Notes under the pieces: model-generated
What the model saw: the letters and a program-made list of their open reading frames with translations, nothing else
What the model was told of the DNA's origin: nothing
Databases searched by the model: none
In this document: positions 15,605 to 25,071 of the stretch, piece after piece
Position numbering within the stretch: position 1 is the first letter of the stretch
Layout of the letters: every line of letters starts with the position of its first letter
Translations under genes and position numbers: made by a program
Origin: Candidatus Phytoplasma meliae
GTDB taxonomy: Bacteria; Bacillota_I; Bacilli_A; Acholeplasmatales; Acholeplasmataceae
Assembly (NCBI RefSeq): GCF_016876135.2
Contig: NZ_JACAOD020000007.1
Location: 97-51,135, forward strand
DNA: 51,039 bases
Direction: 5' to 3'

Positions 15605-17323
15605 TTATTCTAAAGATACAAGATAAGGATCGCTATCATGATCATTTTCGATAGTTTCTACTTCTATAAAATCATATGTTTGGTTTAAATATTTTTTTAT
15701 TTTTTCTAATTCTTGAGGATCAGTGATGGCGGTATTATAAAAAATAGTTAAAAAAGTATGATCAGGTGTAATCATTTTTTGTAAAAGTTCGCTAATAGCT
15801 TCGTATTTATTTGGGTTTGTTGATATAACTTTATTTTCATAAATAGATACATAATCTTTTTCATTGATATTTGTGATCTGATTTTGATTATTTATTTGGG
15901 TTTGTTTGTGCATATTGCCAGCTGCAATAATTTTACCAGTTTTCATGTTTTTAAGAGTAGCTTTAATATTTTGATAATTTTGATCCCAAGTCAATGATTG
16001 ATCAAAAGCTAAAAGAACGCTGTGAGTTTGAGCAATATTTTTAGTTGGTAAAATAATGATTTGTTGTTGTTCTTTTGAGGTCTTGATTTGGTCTTGGGTT
16101 AAAGTAGCCAAGATGTCATCGCTATTAGGGAATACAACGATATATGGTGCTTTGTTTTGGTTAACTAAATTAACTAAAGTTGTTTTGGAAAAGTCTTGTT
16201 GTTTAATAATTTGGTTTACTTGAAATTCTTCTAATAGTTGTTTTGTTTTGGAATTTTTGACAAAGGCAATCAAATAGTATTTATTTTCTTGTTGTTCTTG
16301 CGTTAAGATGCCATTTTTTGATTCTGAAGGGGTGGTTTGATTTAATATATTGCTTTTTTCATGAAGGACTTGATGATGCTGTTCTTTCATGTTATCGATT
16401 TTGCTAGTTTGTAAATCGCCATATTCTAAAAGTTTTTCTAAAATATTTCCTGGCTTATTGGTGTGAATATGAATTTTTAAAACTTCGTGATCTTGTACCA
16501 AAACTAAAGAATCACCTTTTTTTAAAAAAAAACTTTTTAATTGCTCCATATCTATTTGATCGCTATTTTTTAATTTAAATATATATTCTGTGCAATAGGT
16601 ATATTTAATATCCATTTGTCCTAAGTGTTTAATGTGGTGAGCAGTTTCATGTTTACTGGAAGTATGATCTTGCATTTCTATGTTTTTGCCTTCTTGCAAA
16701 AAGCGTAAAACCCCTTTTAAAATTTCCACAAAGCCAGCACCACCACTGTCAACAACTCCAGCTTGTTTTAAAACAGGTAATAAATCAGTTGTTTGAGTTA
16801 ATGTATTTTGAGCATTTGCTAAAAAATTAGCGATTACGTCGGTAATAGTTTGAAATTGGTTGGCGTGTTTGACTGTTTCTTTGGTTGCTTCGCGAAAGAC
16901 GGTTAAAATAGTTCCTTCGGTAGGTTTAATAATAGCTTGATAAGCTTTTTGATAACCATTTTCAAGTGATTGCACAAACTCTGCTAAATTAATGGTTTTT
17001 TTTTGTAAGTGAATAAAAGTAGCTGCCATTCCTGCAAAAAACTGCGATAAAATAACTCCTGAATTACCCTTAGCTCCCATTAATAAAGCTTTGGATAAGG
17101 TTTGTGAAACTTCTACTATGGAATCAGTTGTTAAATTTTGAATTGCTTTTACTCCCGACATCATAGTAATTTTCATGTTGGTTCCTGTATCTCTATCTGG
17201 AACCGGGAAAACGTTTAAATTATCAATTTGATGGTAATTGTTTTGTAAATTGATAGCTCCATTGATAATCATGTTTTTAAATAATTGACCATCGATGTTT
17301 TTAATCATTTCTTTTTGTTTCAT
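15605..17323 (-). CDS. fakA: fatty acid kinase FakA (DAK2/YloV family)
   Basis: 572 residues. ATP-dependent kinase that phosphorylates fatty acids held by a FakB protein so that exogenous fatty acids enter phospholipids, which suits an organism that takes lipids from its host. The N-terminal DAK2 domain (about 10-200) carries the Asp-rich motif PVPDRDTGTNM (Arg where Gly is usual) and MGAKGNSGVILSQ, with GVVDSGGAGF just before the middle domain. The middle and C-terminal DegV-like parts (PKNIAQTHSVLLA, IIAAGNMHK) complete the family architecture. It is divergent from rpmB, as the rpmB neighbourhood in Firmicutes would suggest. No FakB is in the window. Confidence 0.9.
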   Translation of the reverse strand: MKQKEMIKNIDGQLFKNMIINGAINLQNNYHQIDNLNVFPVPDRDTGTNMKITMMSGVKAIQNLTTDSIVEVSQTLSKALLMGAKGNSGVILSQFFAGMAATFIHLQKKTINLAEFVQSLENGYQKAYQAIIKPTEGTILTVFREATKETVKHANQFQTITDVIANFLANAQNTLTQTTDLLPVLKQAGVVDSGGAGFVEILKGVLRFLQEGKNIEMQDHTSSKHETAHHIKHLGQMDIKYTYCTEYIFKLKNSDQIDMEQLKSFFLKKGDSLVLVQDHEVLKIHIHTNKPGNILEKLLEYGDLQTSKIDNMKEQHHQVLHEKSNILNQTTPSESKNGILTQEQQENKYYLIAFVKNSKTKQLLEEFQVNQIIKQQDFSKTTLVNLVNQNKAPYIVVFPNSDDILATLTQDQIKTSKEQQQIIILPTKNIAQTHSVLLAFDQSLTWDQNYQNIKATLKNMKTGKIIAAGNMHKQTQINNQNQITNINEKDYVSIYENKVISTNPNKYEAISELLQKMITPDHTFLTIFYNTAITDPQELEKIKKYLNQTYDFIEVETIENDHDSDPYLVSLE

Positions 17324-17953
17324 AGTTTTAGTCTTTCTTTGAAATTTTTTAATAATTAGTTTTTTTAATTTTTTCTTTTTTAATTATTTCAAATCAAGTT
17401 GATATAATATGTTATTGCTATTCTTTCATTATTGACGATTTTAAAAGATTTCTTTATTTGCATTTGCTTTCATTTGCGCTATTGATGTTTATACCAACAA
17501 ATAAGCCACTAATAAATGATCATAATAAAAACCTCTTTTTAATTATAACATATTTTAATTTGGCACTGTTACAACAAAAAAATAAAAGTAAGATATGTGA
17601 GATGCGGGATGCAATCTTTAAGTTGTGTGGTTGTTTATTTTGGGATAGGCGAGATATTTATCATTAATTAATTTTTATTTTAGGAATGGCTGTTTTATTT
17701 GGTTATCTTTTAAATATCAAATTTTTAAAATTGTGTGTTTGAAAAAAATATTAACAACATCAGCAATAACAAAGGCATTAAATAAAATTATTAAAAATGT
17801 AAAAAAGCATATACAAAAAAAGCATAAATAAAAAAAGCATAAATAAAAAAGTACAAAACAAAAAATATATTTTTATCCATAGATTTATTATTTATGTTAT
17901 AATTAGAGTATATGTAAAATAAATATGTAAATATTAACAAAGGAGATAAACAA
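17324..17953. other. 630-nt divergent intergenic region
   Basis: Between fakA (-) and rpmB (+). It contains a 69-codon open frame (17458-17667) with no good ribosome binding site or recognisable protein, and about three tandem 15-nt units aaaaaaagcataaat around 17800-17850. A -10 box for rpmB lies at its right end. No convincing gene is seen. Confidence 0.6.
17898..17903 (+). promoter_or_regulatory. -10 box of rpmB
   Basis: TATAAT about 50 nt before the rpmB start; no good -35 hexamer is seen upstream. Confidence 0.4.
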
Positions 17954-18142
17954 ATGAGTAAATGTTATATTACTGGTAAAACTACTCTTTTTGGTAATCG
18001 TCGTAGCCATGCCATGAATGCTACCAAAAGAATTTGGAAATCTAATTTACAAAATGTTCGTATTATTGATGAAAAAGGAAAGGTCCAAAAAGTAAAAATT
18101 TCCGCTCGTGCTTTAAAAAAACTCAAATTACAAAGAGCTTGA
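17954..18142 (+). CDS. rpmB: 50S ribosomal protein L28
   Basis: 62 residues, full length. Starts [21 protein letters not shown], the conserved L28 N-terminus, and ends [22 protein letters not shown] lies upstream. It terminates at TGA followed by an in-frame TGA, which supports use of the standard bacterial code here. Confidence 0.97.
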   Translation: MSKCYITGKTTLFGNRRSHAMNATKRIWKSNLQNVRIIDEKGKVQKVKISARALKKLKLQRA

Positions 18143-18235
18143 TGACATTTCTTGCTTTTTTTCTAAAACAATATTATATCATTTTATATATATTTTTAAA
18201 TTATAATTAAAAAAACAAGGAGCATTTGTAACCAT

Positions 18236-18454
18236 ATGAAAGCTAAGATTCATCCTCAATTTCAAAAAGTTGAAATTTCTTGCGCCACTTGTCAACAAAA
18301 ACACCTTATTGGGACAACGGTTGCAAGTATTAAAATAGAAACTTGTTCTAATTGTCATCCTTTTTACACCGGAGCTCAAACTTTTGTGGTAGCAGCAGGT
18401 CCAATTGATAAATTCAATAAACGTTACGGCGTAAAATCTAAAAAAAGTAAATAA
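18236..18454 (+). CDS. rpmE: 50S ribosomal protein L31 (zinc-binding form)
   Basis: 72 residues. Starts MKAKIHPQFQKVEISCATCQ and keeps the zinc ligands (CATC ... CSNCHPFYTG), so it is the C+ type. AAGGAG lies ~12 nt before the ATG. It sits between rpmB and tdk, an order common in low-GC Gram-positives. Confidence 0.97.
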   Translation: MKAKIHPQFQKVEISCATCQQKHLIGTTVASIKIETCSNCHPFYTGAQTFVVAAGPIDKFNKRYGVKSKKSK

Positions 18455-18556
18455 TACCGATACTGATGAGGATTCTAGTCGACATAATTAATTAAATGAC
18501 CTGAAAATTTATCTTAATTTAGTTACTTTTCAAATTTATAAAGGAATTAAAATATA

Positions 18557-19156
18557 ATGACTCAAGAAAAACAAGGGTTTATTGAAGTTATTTGCGGCCC
18601 AATGTTTGCAGGAAAAACAGAAACACTTATAAAACGTAGTCAACGTGCTCAACAACTTAATCAAAATATTTTATCCTTTAAACCTCGTATAGATAATCGT
18701 TATTCTGTTAAAGAAGAAATAGTATCTCATAACTTTAATACTATTCCTGCTATTTTAATTGATAAAAGTAGCGAAATTCTTCATTTTATTAATGCAAAAA
18801 CTGATGTAGTTATCGTCGATGAAGCTCAATTTTTAGATAATGATATTGTGGTTATTGCCGATTATTTAGCTAATCGTAATATTCAAGTTATTATATCAGG
18901 TTTAGATTTAGATTTCAGAAGAAAACCTTTTGGACCTATCCCTTATTTATTAGCTTTGGCTGAAAAGGTTACTAAATTGACAGCAGTTTGTGCTATTAGT
19001 GGTAAACCAGCTACTAAAACTCAAAGATTAATTGATGGCCAACCAGCTAAAAGTAGTGATCCTATTATCTTGGTAGGGGCCAGAGAATCCCATGAGCCTC
19101 GTGCTCGTCAATATCATAGTTTATTGGATGTAGATAAAACCATTATCGCTTTATAA
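18557..19156 (+). CDS. tdk: thymidine kinase (type II)
   Basis: 199 residues. Phosphorylates thymidine with ATP, a salvage step needed when host nucleosides are the supply. P-loop GPMFAGKTETL (about 14-24), Walker B VIVDEAQF with the catalytic Glu, and the lasso (TKTQRLIDGQPA). The zinc site is eroded: the first Cys remains (AVCAISG), the second is Ser, and the C-x-x-H pair of the family appears as A-R-Q-Y in EPRARQYH. It may fold without zinc. Follows rpmE. Confidence 0.95.
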   Translation: MTQEKQGFIEVICGPMFAGKTETLIKRSQRAQQLNQNILSFKPRIDNRYSVKEEIVSHNFNTIPAILIDKSSEILHFINAKTDVVIVDEAQFLDNDIVVIADYLANRNIQVIISGLDLDFRRKPFGPIPYLLALAEKVTKLTAVCAISGKPATKTQRLIDGQPAKSSDPIILVGARESHEPRARQYHSLLDVDKTIIAL

Positions 19157-19198
19157 AAAACAAAAAAGCTTAAAAAATTGGATGTGTTTTGATTCTTT

Positions 19199-19678
19199 AT
19201 GGAAAACCAAAGCAAAAATATTTTCTTTATGAAAGCTGCTTTGCAAGAGGCCCGCAAGGCTTATTTAAAAGAAGAGGTTCCTGTAGGAGCGGTAGTAGTT
19301 TTAAATGATAAAATTATTGCTCGTGCTCATAATAATCGTCATCAAAAAAACTTTTTTTTTGGTCACGCTGAATTTTTAGCCCTTATTAAAGCTAATAAAA
19401 AATTAAAGACTCGTCGTTTAAATGACATTTCAGTTTATGTTACTTTAGAACCTTGCTTAATGTGCATTGGCGCTTTAATCCAAGCAGGAGTTAAAAAGTT
19501 ATATTATGGAGCTAGTGATTTTAAAACAAACTCTATGGAAAACATGTGTTCTTCTTTAAGTATTTTTTCTTCTTATAAAGTTATTGCTAAATCAGGTTTT
19601 TTGGCTCAAGAAAGCTCAGATCTTTTAAAACACTTTTTTCAAAAATTAAGACAAAAAGATGGTTTTCAAAAAACATAA
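19199..19678 (+). CDS. tadA: tRNA-specific adenosine deaminase TadA
   Basis: 159 residues. Deaminates A34 of tRNA-Arg to inosine. Zinc and catalytic motif GHAEFLAL (His and Glu) and EPCLMCIGAL (two Cys) are intact, with the N-terminal KEEVPVGAVVV typical of TadA. No clear ribosome binding site is seen. It ends in a Lys/Gln-rich helical tail. A terminator follows at 19702. Confidence 0.95.
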   Translation: MENQSKNIFFMKAALQEARKAYLKEEVPVGAVVVLNDKIIARAHNNRHQKNFFFGHAEFLALIKANKKLKTRRLNDISVYVTLEPCLMCIGALIQAGVKKLYYGASDFKTNSMENMCSSLSIFSSYKVIAKSGFLAQESSDLLKHFFQKLRQKDGFQKT

Positions 19679-19701
19679 AAATTATTTACAATTATTATTT
19701 A

Positions 19702-19726
19702 GATCATCATTTGATGGTCTTTTTGT
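19702..19726 (+). terminator. terminator after tadA
   Basis: Stem gatcatc / gatggtc with loop attt, then a T5 run. Confidence 0.75.
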
Positions 19727-19854
19727 TTTTTCTCCTTTTTCCATTTGCTTTGCTTGCGCCGTTTACATTTTACAATCGTTTTTGTCTTTAATGATAATAG
19801 TTTGATAAACACTTTAAATGAAAAAAATCAAAAAAGGAAATCATCTTTTCAAAG

Positions 19855-19908
19855 TCACTCCTCTCTTCTCTCCCTCTCCTCCTCTCATTCATCCCCTTCC
19901 TATCTTTT
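19855..19908 (+). other. polypyrimidine tract upstream of cca
   Basis: A ~50-base stretch composed almost only of C and T on the + strand (cactcctctcttctctccct and onward), unlike anything else in this AT-rich window. It ends about 20 nt before the cca start. No function is evident; it would be an unstructured, G-poor leader if transcribed. Confidence 0.7.
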
Positions 19909-19929
19909 AAAAGAAAGATAAATTAAAAT

Positions 19930-21165
19930 ATGCTACAATTAAATCAATGTGCAAAAATTAAAATAGCTCAAACTATTATCAAAAAATTAAAAAACCAAGG
20001 ATTTGAAGCTTTTATGGTTGGCGGTGTGGTCAGAGATTATTTATTAAATGCTCCTATTAATTTTGATATCGATCTTACCACCAATGCCCTACCATATCAA
20101 ATCATTCAGCTTTTCCCACAACAAAAACCAATTGTATCTTATGGTAGTATGAAACTTGTAATAGGAAGTAACACCTTTGAAATTACTACTTATCGCAAAG
20201 AAGGTGAATATCGCGACCATCGTCATCCTGAAAAACTGGTTTTTATCAAAAATATTCAGGAAGACCTTTTAAGACGCGATTTCACTGTTAATGCTTTACT
20301 TATGGATGAATACGGACAAATTTTTGATTTTGCATCAGGTAGAACAGATTTAGAACAAAAAATTTTACGCACTGTCAAAGATCCCTTTATTAGTTTTCAA
20401 GAAGACGCTTTAAGAATTATGAGAGCTTTTTATTTCCAGGCTAAATTAGGTTTTCGCATAGAAACCAACACTCAACAAGCCTTGTTTCAACAATCTTATT
20501 TACTGACTAAGATCTCTTATCAAAGAATTTATGAATATTTACAAAAAATAATAATTTATCCTTATTGGCACATTAGTTTTCAAAATATGATGCAAACAAA
20601 ATCTCATTTCTTTTGTAACTCCTTAACTGCTATAATTGCTCTTTTTGCATCTTTAAATTCTCGTACCCTCAAAGAACTTCAAATAGAAACTAGTTTGCCA
20701 GAAAGTATTTTTTGGAGCATAGCTTTAACTTTTAATTCAAATATTTTTACTATTTACTCTATTCCAAAAGCTAAAAAAAAGCAATTTCAATTGTTACTCC
20801 ATTTAAAAGACCAAATAACCTCAAAATGCGAGTTAACTTTTAATTTATTTCAATATGGTCTTGCAAATTGTTTATTAGCTGCTAAAATCAATTATCTTTT
20901 AAATTCTTATTCTTGCCCGCTGACCCATTCTTTTTTGATATATATGCAAGAGCTTCAAACTATTTATAAACATCTCCCTTTAAAAAAAATTACTGATTTA
21001 AACATTTGCTTGAAAGAAGTTTTTGAACAAATTCCTAATAATTCCTTTATATTGTTAAAAAATTTAAAAAAAGAATTAATTGGTAAAGTTTTAAACCAAC
21101 AATTACCTAATCAAAAAGACGCACTTATGTGTTTTATCACAAATTATATTAAAAAAATAAGTTAA
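19930..21165 (+). CDS. cca: CCA tRNA nucleotidyltransferase / poly(A) polymerase family (class II)
   Basis: 411 residues. Adds or repairs the 3' CCA of tRNAs. Motif GGVVRDYLL (about 32-40), the metal-binding FDIDLTT, EITTYRKEGEYRDHRHP, RRDFTVNAL and the EDALRIMRA motif are all present. The C-terminal half is helical and divergent. The tRNAs in this window already encode CCA, so repair is the likely main task. The start follows AGAAAG. Weak possibility: poly(A) polymerase (pcnB). Confidence 0.9.
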   Translation: MLQLNQCAKIKIAQTIIKKLKNQGFEAFMVGGVVRDYLLNAPINFDIDLTTNALPYQIIQLFPQQKPIVSYGSMKLVIGSNTFEITTYRKEGEYRDHRHPEKLVFIKNIQEDLLRRDFTVNALLMDEYGQIFDFASGRTDLEQKILRTVKDPFISFQEDALRIMRAFYFQAKLGFRIETNTQQALFQQSYLLTKISYQRIYEYLQKIIIYPYWHISFQNMMQTKSHFFCNSLTAIIALFASLNSRTLKELQIETSLPESIFWSIALTFNSNIFTIYSIPKAKKKQFQLLLHLKDQITSKCELTFNLFQYGLANCLLAAKINYLLNSYSCPLTHSFLIYMQELQTIYKHLPLKKITDLNICLKEVFEQIPNNSFILLKNLKKELIGKVLNQQLPNQKDALMCFITNYIKKIS

Positions 21166-21216
21166 TATGATTTGTTTTAAGAAGTTTTTAAAATTAAAAA
21201 AAGAGAAAACGACATT

Positions 21217-22176
21217 ATGAATACAAACCCAAATATTATTGCACCAATTAAAGAACCAGGAAAAATTAATTATTTTATAGGAAAAGTAACTAGTGTAAAT
21301 CAAGGTTATCATTTCGCCAATATTAATCTTCAATTAACTAATAAAAGCGATGTTAATATTAAATTAAATAAAGACATTCTTTCCCCTAAACCTATTTTAG
21401 GACAGATATATTGCTTTGAAACTGTTTGCCTAGTGAAAAATACAGAATTAATTTTTATGCATCAAAAATTTACTTTAGCACAAGATAGTTTGGATATGCA
21501 AACTTTATACGAAGTGTTTCAAAGTTTTTATGAATGTGCTCCTATTTCTTTTGCGGTTGTTGCAACTGATTTAGAAAAATACCTTGATAAAATTAAAAAT
21601 CATATTTTAAAAACAGTCACTACTAATTTATATTTACGTTATAAAAATAAATTTTTAATTTCTAAAGCAGCTTTGAAAATTCACCATAATTATTATGGTG
21701 GTTTAGGGTATCATACTTTAACTATGTTAAAAATGGCAGAACCGATTTTAAACATATATCCTTTTTTAAATAGTGATTTACTTTATGCAGGCATTATTTT
21801 GCACGATATGGCCAAAATTCAAGAAATAGATTTTAACAAAAAAGAATATACTAAAGAAGGAAAATTATTAGGACATTTAGTGATGATTGCTTGTGATGTG
21901 GAAGTAGAAGCTAATTTGTTAGGCTATCAAACAAAAGAAGAAATTTTGCTTTTAAAACATATGCTAATTGCTCATCATGGACTTTTAGAATATGGTTCTG
22001 CGAAAAAACCTCAAATAGGAGAAGTTCTTTTGTTGTGGTATTTAGATAATATTGATTGTAAATTAACATCCTTGAGTGAAATGTTACAAAAAACAGATTC
22101 ACAAACATTTACAGAATCTATTCCTGTTTTAGAAAAAAGGAATTTTTATAAACCTTTGTTATCTGATGATAACTGA
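21217..22176 (+). CDS. yhaM: 3'-5' exoribonuclease YhaM (OB + HD domain)
   Basis: 319 residues. An N-terminal OB-fold-like part (about 15-90) is followed by an HD phosphohydrolase core: HHNYYGGLGYHTLTM, LHDMAKI (the HD pair), GHLVMIA and HMLIAHHGLLEYGS, the arrangement of YhaM/Cbf1. Likely a role in RNA and single-strand DNA turnover. It follows cca by 51 nt and precedes rnhC. Confidence 0.9.
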   Translation: MNTNPNIIAPIKEPGKINYFIGKVTSVNQGYHFANINLQLTNKSDVNIKLNKDILSPKPILGQIYCFETVCLVKNTELIFMHQKFTLAQDSLDMQTLYEVFQSFYECAPISFAVVATDLEKYLDKIKNHILKTVTTNLYLRYKNKFLISKAALKIHHNYYGGLGYHTLTMLKMAEPILNIYPFLNSDLLYAGIILHDMAKIQEIDFNKKEYTKEGKLLGHLVMIACDVEVEANLLGYQTKEEILLLKHMLIAHHGLLEYGSAKKPQIGEVLLLWYLDNIDCKLTSLSEMLQKTDSQTFTESIPVLEKRNFYKPLLSDDN

Positions 22177-22237
22177 TGATATTTAGTTATTTTGATTTGA
22201 TTTTGTTGTTTTATAAATAAAAGGAAATTATCAATAT

Positions 22238-23182
22238 ATGTCAAATTATGTTTTAAAATTAGATACATCGCAATTCTTGAAAATAAAAAAATTTTATCAT
22301 AAACAATTGCAAGCGACTTCTAATAAGGATGTAGCATTTGTCGTTTGTGATATTGATGATAAAATAACTGTGTATCGCAATCATACTTTGCTTGTACAAG
22401 GCAATAAAGCTTTGGTTAAAATGAATTTTTTGAAAAAATTATTACAAATCCCTCTTCAAGAAACAAATAATTCTCACAATTTAAATGATGTTTTTCCCAA
22501 AAAAACTCAAGATTATCATTTATCTAAAAATTACTATTTGGAATCTATTGGTTCTGATGAAGTCGGAACAGGAGATGTTTTTGGTCCTGTTGTTGTTTGT
22601 TGTGTCTATCTTTCTCCCCAAAACATTATTTTTTTAAAAAAAGTAGATCTTATTTTGGAATCTAAGAAGCTCTCAGATCAAAAAATTCTTCAAATGGCGC
22701 CTTTGATGGTTAAAAATTTGTTATTTTCGGTGGAAACGATGATGCCTGAGGATTATAATAAAGTTATTCATAAATATAATCTTAATAAAATAAAAGCTTT
22801 GTTGCATAATCAAGCTATTCAAAAAACTGTAGCGAAAGTGCCTCATCAAGTAGTTGTTATTTTAGATCAATTTTGCAAGCCTCAAAATTATTTTCAATAT
22901 TTAAAAGATGAAACAACAGTTTATCAAACAATTCATTTTGAAACCAAAGCTGATAGTTATTATTTAAGTGTTGCTGCTGCATCTATTATTGCTCGTTATT
23001 TTTTTTTGATGGCTATTGATAAAATAGGGGAATTGGTTGCTACTTCCTTAAAATTAGGAGCCACTAAGGCAGTTGATCAACAAATTGCTTTGATTGTTAA
23101 ACGATATGGCTATGATATTTTAAAAAAAATTGCTAAATGTAATTTTAAAAATATTACTCATAAAATTCATCAATATTTATAA
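22238..23182 (+). CDS. rnhC: ribonuclease HIII
   Basis: 314 residues. Cleaves the RNA strand of RNA-DNA hybrids. The N-terminal TBP-like substrate-binding domain (about 1-85) is followed by the catalytic core with GSDEVGTGDVFGP (Asp-Glu), ESKKLSDQKI, VVILDQF and ASIIARY. The extra N-terminal domain and GSDE-V-G-T-G-D motif mark HIII and not HII. AAAGGAAA lies upstream; a terminator follows at 23231. Confidence 0.95.
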   Translation: MSNYVLKLDTSQFLKIKKFYHKQLQATSNKDVAFVVCDIDDKITVYRNHTLLVQGNKALVKMNFLKKLLQIPLQETNNSHNLNDVFPKKTQDYHLSKNYYLESIGSDEVGTGDVFGPVVVCCVYLSPQNIIFLKKVDLILESKKLSDQKILQMAPLMVKNLLFSVETMMPEDYNKVIHKYNLNKIKALLHNQAIQKTVAKVPHQVVVILDQFCKPQNYFQYLKDETTVYQTIHFETKADSYYLSVAAASIIARYFFLMAIDKIGELVATSLKLGATKAVDQQIALIVKRYGYDILKKIAKCNFKNITHKIHQYL

Positions 23183-23230
23183 TTAATTAAGATTATGCGT
23201 TTGTTTGTTTGGTGTGTTTATATAAAATTT

Positions 23231-23261
23231 AAAAGACCCTTTTGATAAGGGTCTCTTTTTT
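23231..23261 (+). terminator. terminator after rnhC
   Basis: Stem gaccctt / aagggtc with loop ttgat, A-run before and T-run after, so it can also serve the converging ABC genes. Confidence 0.85.
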
Positions 23262-23301
23262 ATTTATATTTTGGATATCTTGGTTGAATTGTGAAAACAG
23301 T

Positions 23302-25071
23302 TTATTTTTGAAATTGGCTTTGATAAAGTTTATAATAAAAACCTTTATTAGCTAAAAGTTGTTGGTGTGTCCCTTGTTCGATAATGGCGCCACGGTTTAA
23401 TACTAAAATTTTATCAGCATTGATAATAGTTGATAATCGATGAGCAATAACAAAAGCTGTTTTATTTTGAATCAATTTATTAATAGCTTTTTGTAATAAA
23501 ATTTCAATACGAGTGTCAACACTAGAAGTAGCTTCATCTAAAATTAAAATTTTAGGATTGCTTAAAACAGTTCTTGCAATAGTAATGAGTTGTTTTTCTC
23601 CTTGTGATAAATTATCGGCGTCTTCGTTGATTACCATTTGGTATTCGCCAGGTTTATTTTTAATAAAATAATTAACTTGGGCTTTTTCAGCAGCTTTCAA
23701 AACTTCTTCATCGCTTGCTTGCTGATTGCCGTATTTAATATTTTTCCAAATAGTATCTTTAAAAAACCAAGTTTCTTGTAGGACCATGCCAAAGATACTT
23801 CTTAAATTATCTTTTTTTAATTTACGGATATCGAAGCCATCAACTTGAATAGAACCGAAGTTGACATCATAAAACCTCATTAAAAGATTGATTAAAGTTG
23901 ATTTCCCAGAGCCAGTAGGTCCTACAATAGCAATAGTTTGTCCCTTTTTGGCAGTAAAATTAATATTTCTTAAAAGCATATCTTTATTATTGTAACTAAA
24001 AGATACATTTTCAAAAATAACTTGTCCTTCTGGTTGAGTTAAAACTAAGGGATTAGTTACTTCAGGAGCTTCTTCGATTTCATTTAAGAAAGAAAAAACT
24101 CTTTTAGAAGCAGCATTAGCAGATTGAATCAGAACTGACATATGTCCTAATTCAATAATGGGGTTCCCTAAGCGCCATACAAATTGTAGGAAAGTTCTAA
24201 ATAATCCAATTTCGATTACCTTCAATCCTAAATTCATTAAGAAATTAGGTGTTTGGGGTTGGATTAGAAAATATCCAGTGATACTTACCGCAACTAAAGT
24301 TAAATAAGTAAATAAACTAACTATAGGACCTGATAATCCAGATAAAAAATTGGATTTAAAAATTAATTGTTGTAAACGAGTGTTGTGTTCCTTGAATTCC
24401 TTGATTGTTTCTTTTTGTTGGTTGTAAAGAATAATCTCTTTATATCCAGTGTATTTTTCTTGTAAAAATCCATTATAATTACCTGTTGATTCAAATCTTT
24501 GAATAAATATTTTTTGTGAATTTTTAAAAATGCAATAAGTACTGTAAAAAGATAAAGGAATCATAATAAAAACTATGCATGCTAAAAACCAATGTAAGGC
24601 AAACATAAAACTAATAATCATAAAGATTAATAAAAAAGCGGAAATCATAATTGAAAATGATTGTTGCAAACAGTTAGAAATAACTTCAATATCATTAGTT
24701 ATGCGGCTCATAATGTTTCCTAAAGTATTTTGATCAAAATATTTAATGGGTAAATTATGAATTTTTCTTTGGACGTCTTGTCTTAAAGCACGCATACTTT
24801 GGTGAATAGATTGGATTAACAATTTATTAAAAATTAAACGACAGATAACTATAAATAAATAAAGTAATAAATTTAAAATTAAAACTCGAAGGATATATGT
24901 GGTAAAATTGTTGATTTTAGGTGATTGTATTTGATTTTTGATACTATCAGTAATAAATTTGCCTTCGAAAAAAGGAATAAAACAACTCATAGTAGTAACT
25001 ATTAAAATAAGGGAAATACTGATGATAATTTTGGCTTTAAAAGGTTTTAGGTATTTTAAAATGTATTTCAT
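23302..25071 (-). CDS. ABC exporter half-transporter with consensus ATPase site
   Basis: 589 residues from 25071. Six membrane segments (about 1-300) and an ATPase domain with GPTGSGKST, Q-loop VLQETWFF, signature LSQGEKQL (Gly-Gly-Gln replaced by Gln-Gly-Glu), Walker B ILILDEATSSVD with the catalytic Glu, and switch VIAHRLST with His. Start chosen because AGAGGTG sits 5-6 nt upstream and the ATG overlaps the partner's TGA (ATGA). The upstream open frame to 25122 is not needed. It pairs with the next gene as a heterodimer (MdlA/MdlB or TM287/288 type); substrate unknown, drugs or lipids being usual. Confidence 0.93.
   Translation of the reverse strand: MKYILKYLKPFKAKIIISISLILIVTTMSCFIPFFEGKFITDSIKNQIQSPKINNFTTYILRVLILNLLLYLFIVICRLIFNKLLIQSIHQSMRALRQDVQRKIHNLPIKYFDQNTLGNIMSRITNDIEVISNCLQQSFSIMISAFLLIFMIISFMFALHWFLACIVFIMIPLSFYSTYCIFKNSQKIFIQRFESTGNYNGFLQEKYTGYKEIILYNQQKETIKEFKEHNTRLQQLIFKSNFLSGLSGPIVSLFTYLTLVAVSITGYFLIQPQTPNFLMNLGLKVIEIGLFRTFLQFVWRLGNPIIELGHMSVLIQSANAASKRVFSFLNEIEEAPEVTNPLVLTQPEGQVIFENVSFSYNNKDMLLRNINFTAKKGQTIAIVGPTGSGKSTLINLLMRFYDVNFGSIQVDGFDIRKLKKDNLRSIFGMVLQETWFFKDTIWKNIKYGNQQASDEEVLKAAEKAQVNYFIKNKPGEYQMVINEDADNLSQGEKQLITIARTVLSNPKILILDEATSSVDTRIEILLQKAINKLIQNKTAFVIAHRLSTIINADKILVLNRGAIIEQGTHQQLLANKGFYYKLYQSQFQK

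Noticed and set aside
17458..17667. 69-codon open frame in the fakA-rpmB gap
   Set aside because: No ribosome binding site, no recognisable protein pattern, in a region of simple repeats.
18462..18490. ACTGATGAGG ... GTCGAC downstream of rpmE resembles a hammerhead ribozyme core
   Set aside because: The essential GAAA after stem II is missing (GACA instead) and flanking stems I and III cannot be drawn; chance match.
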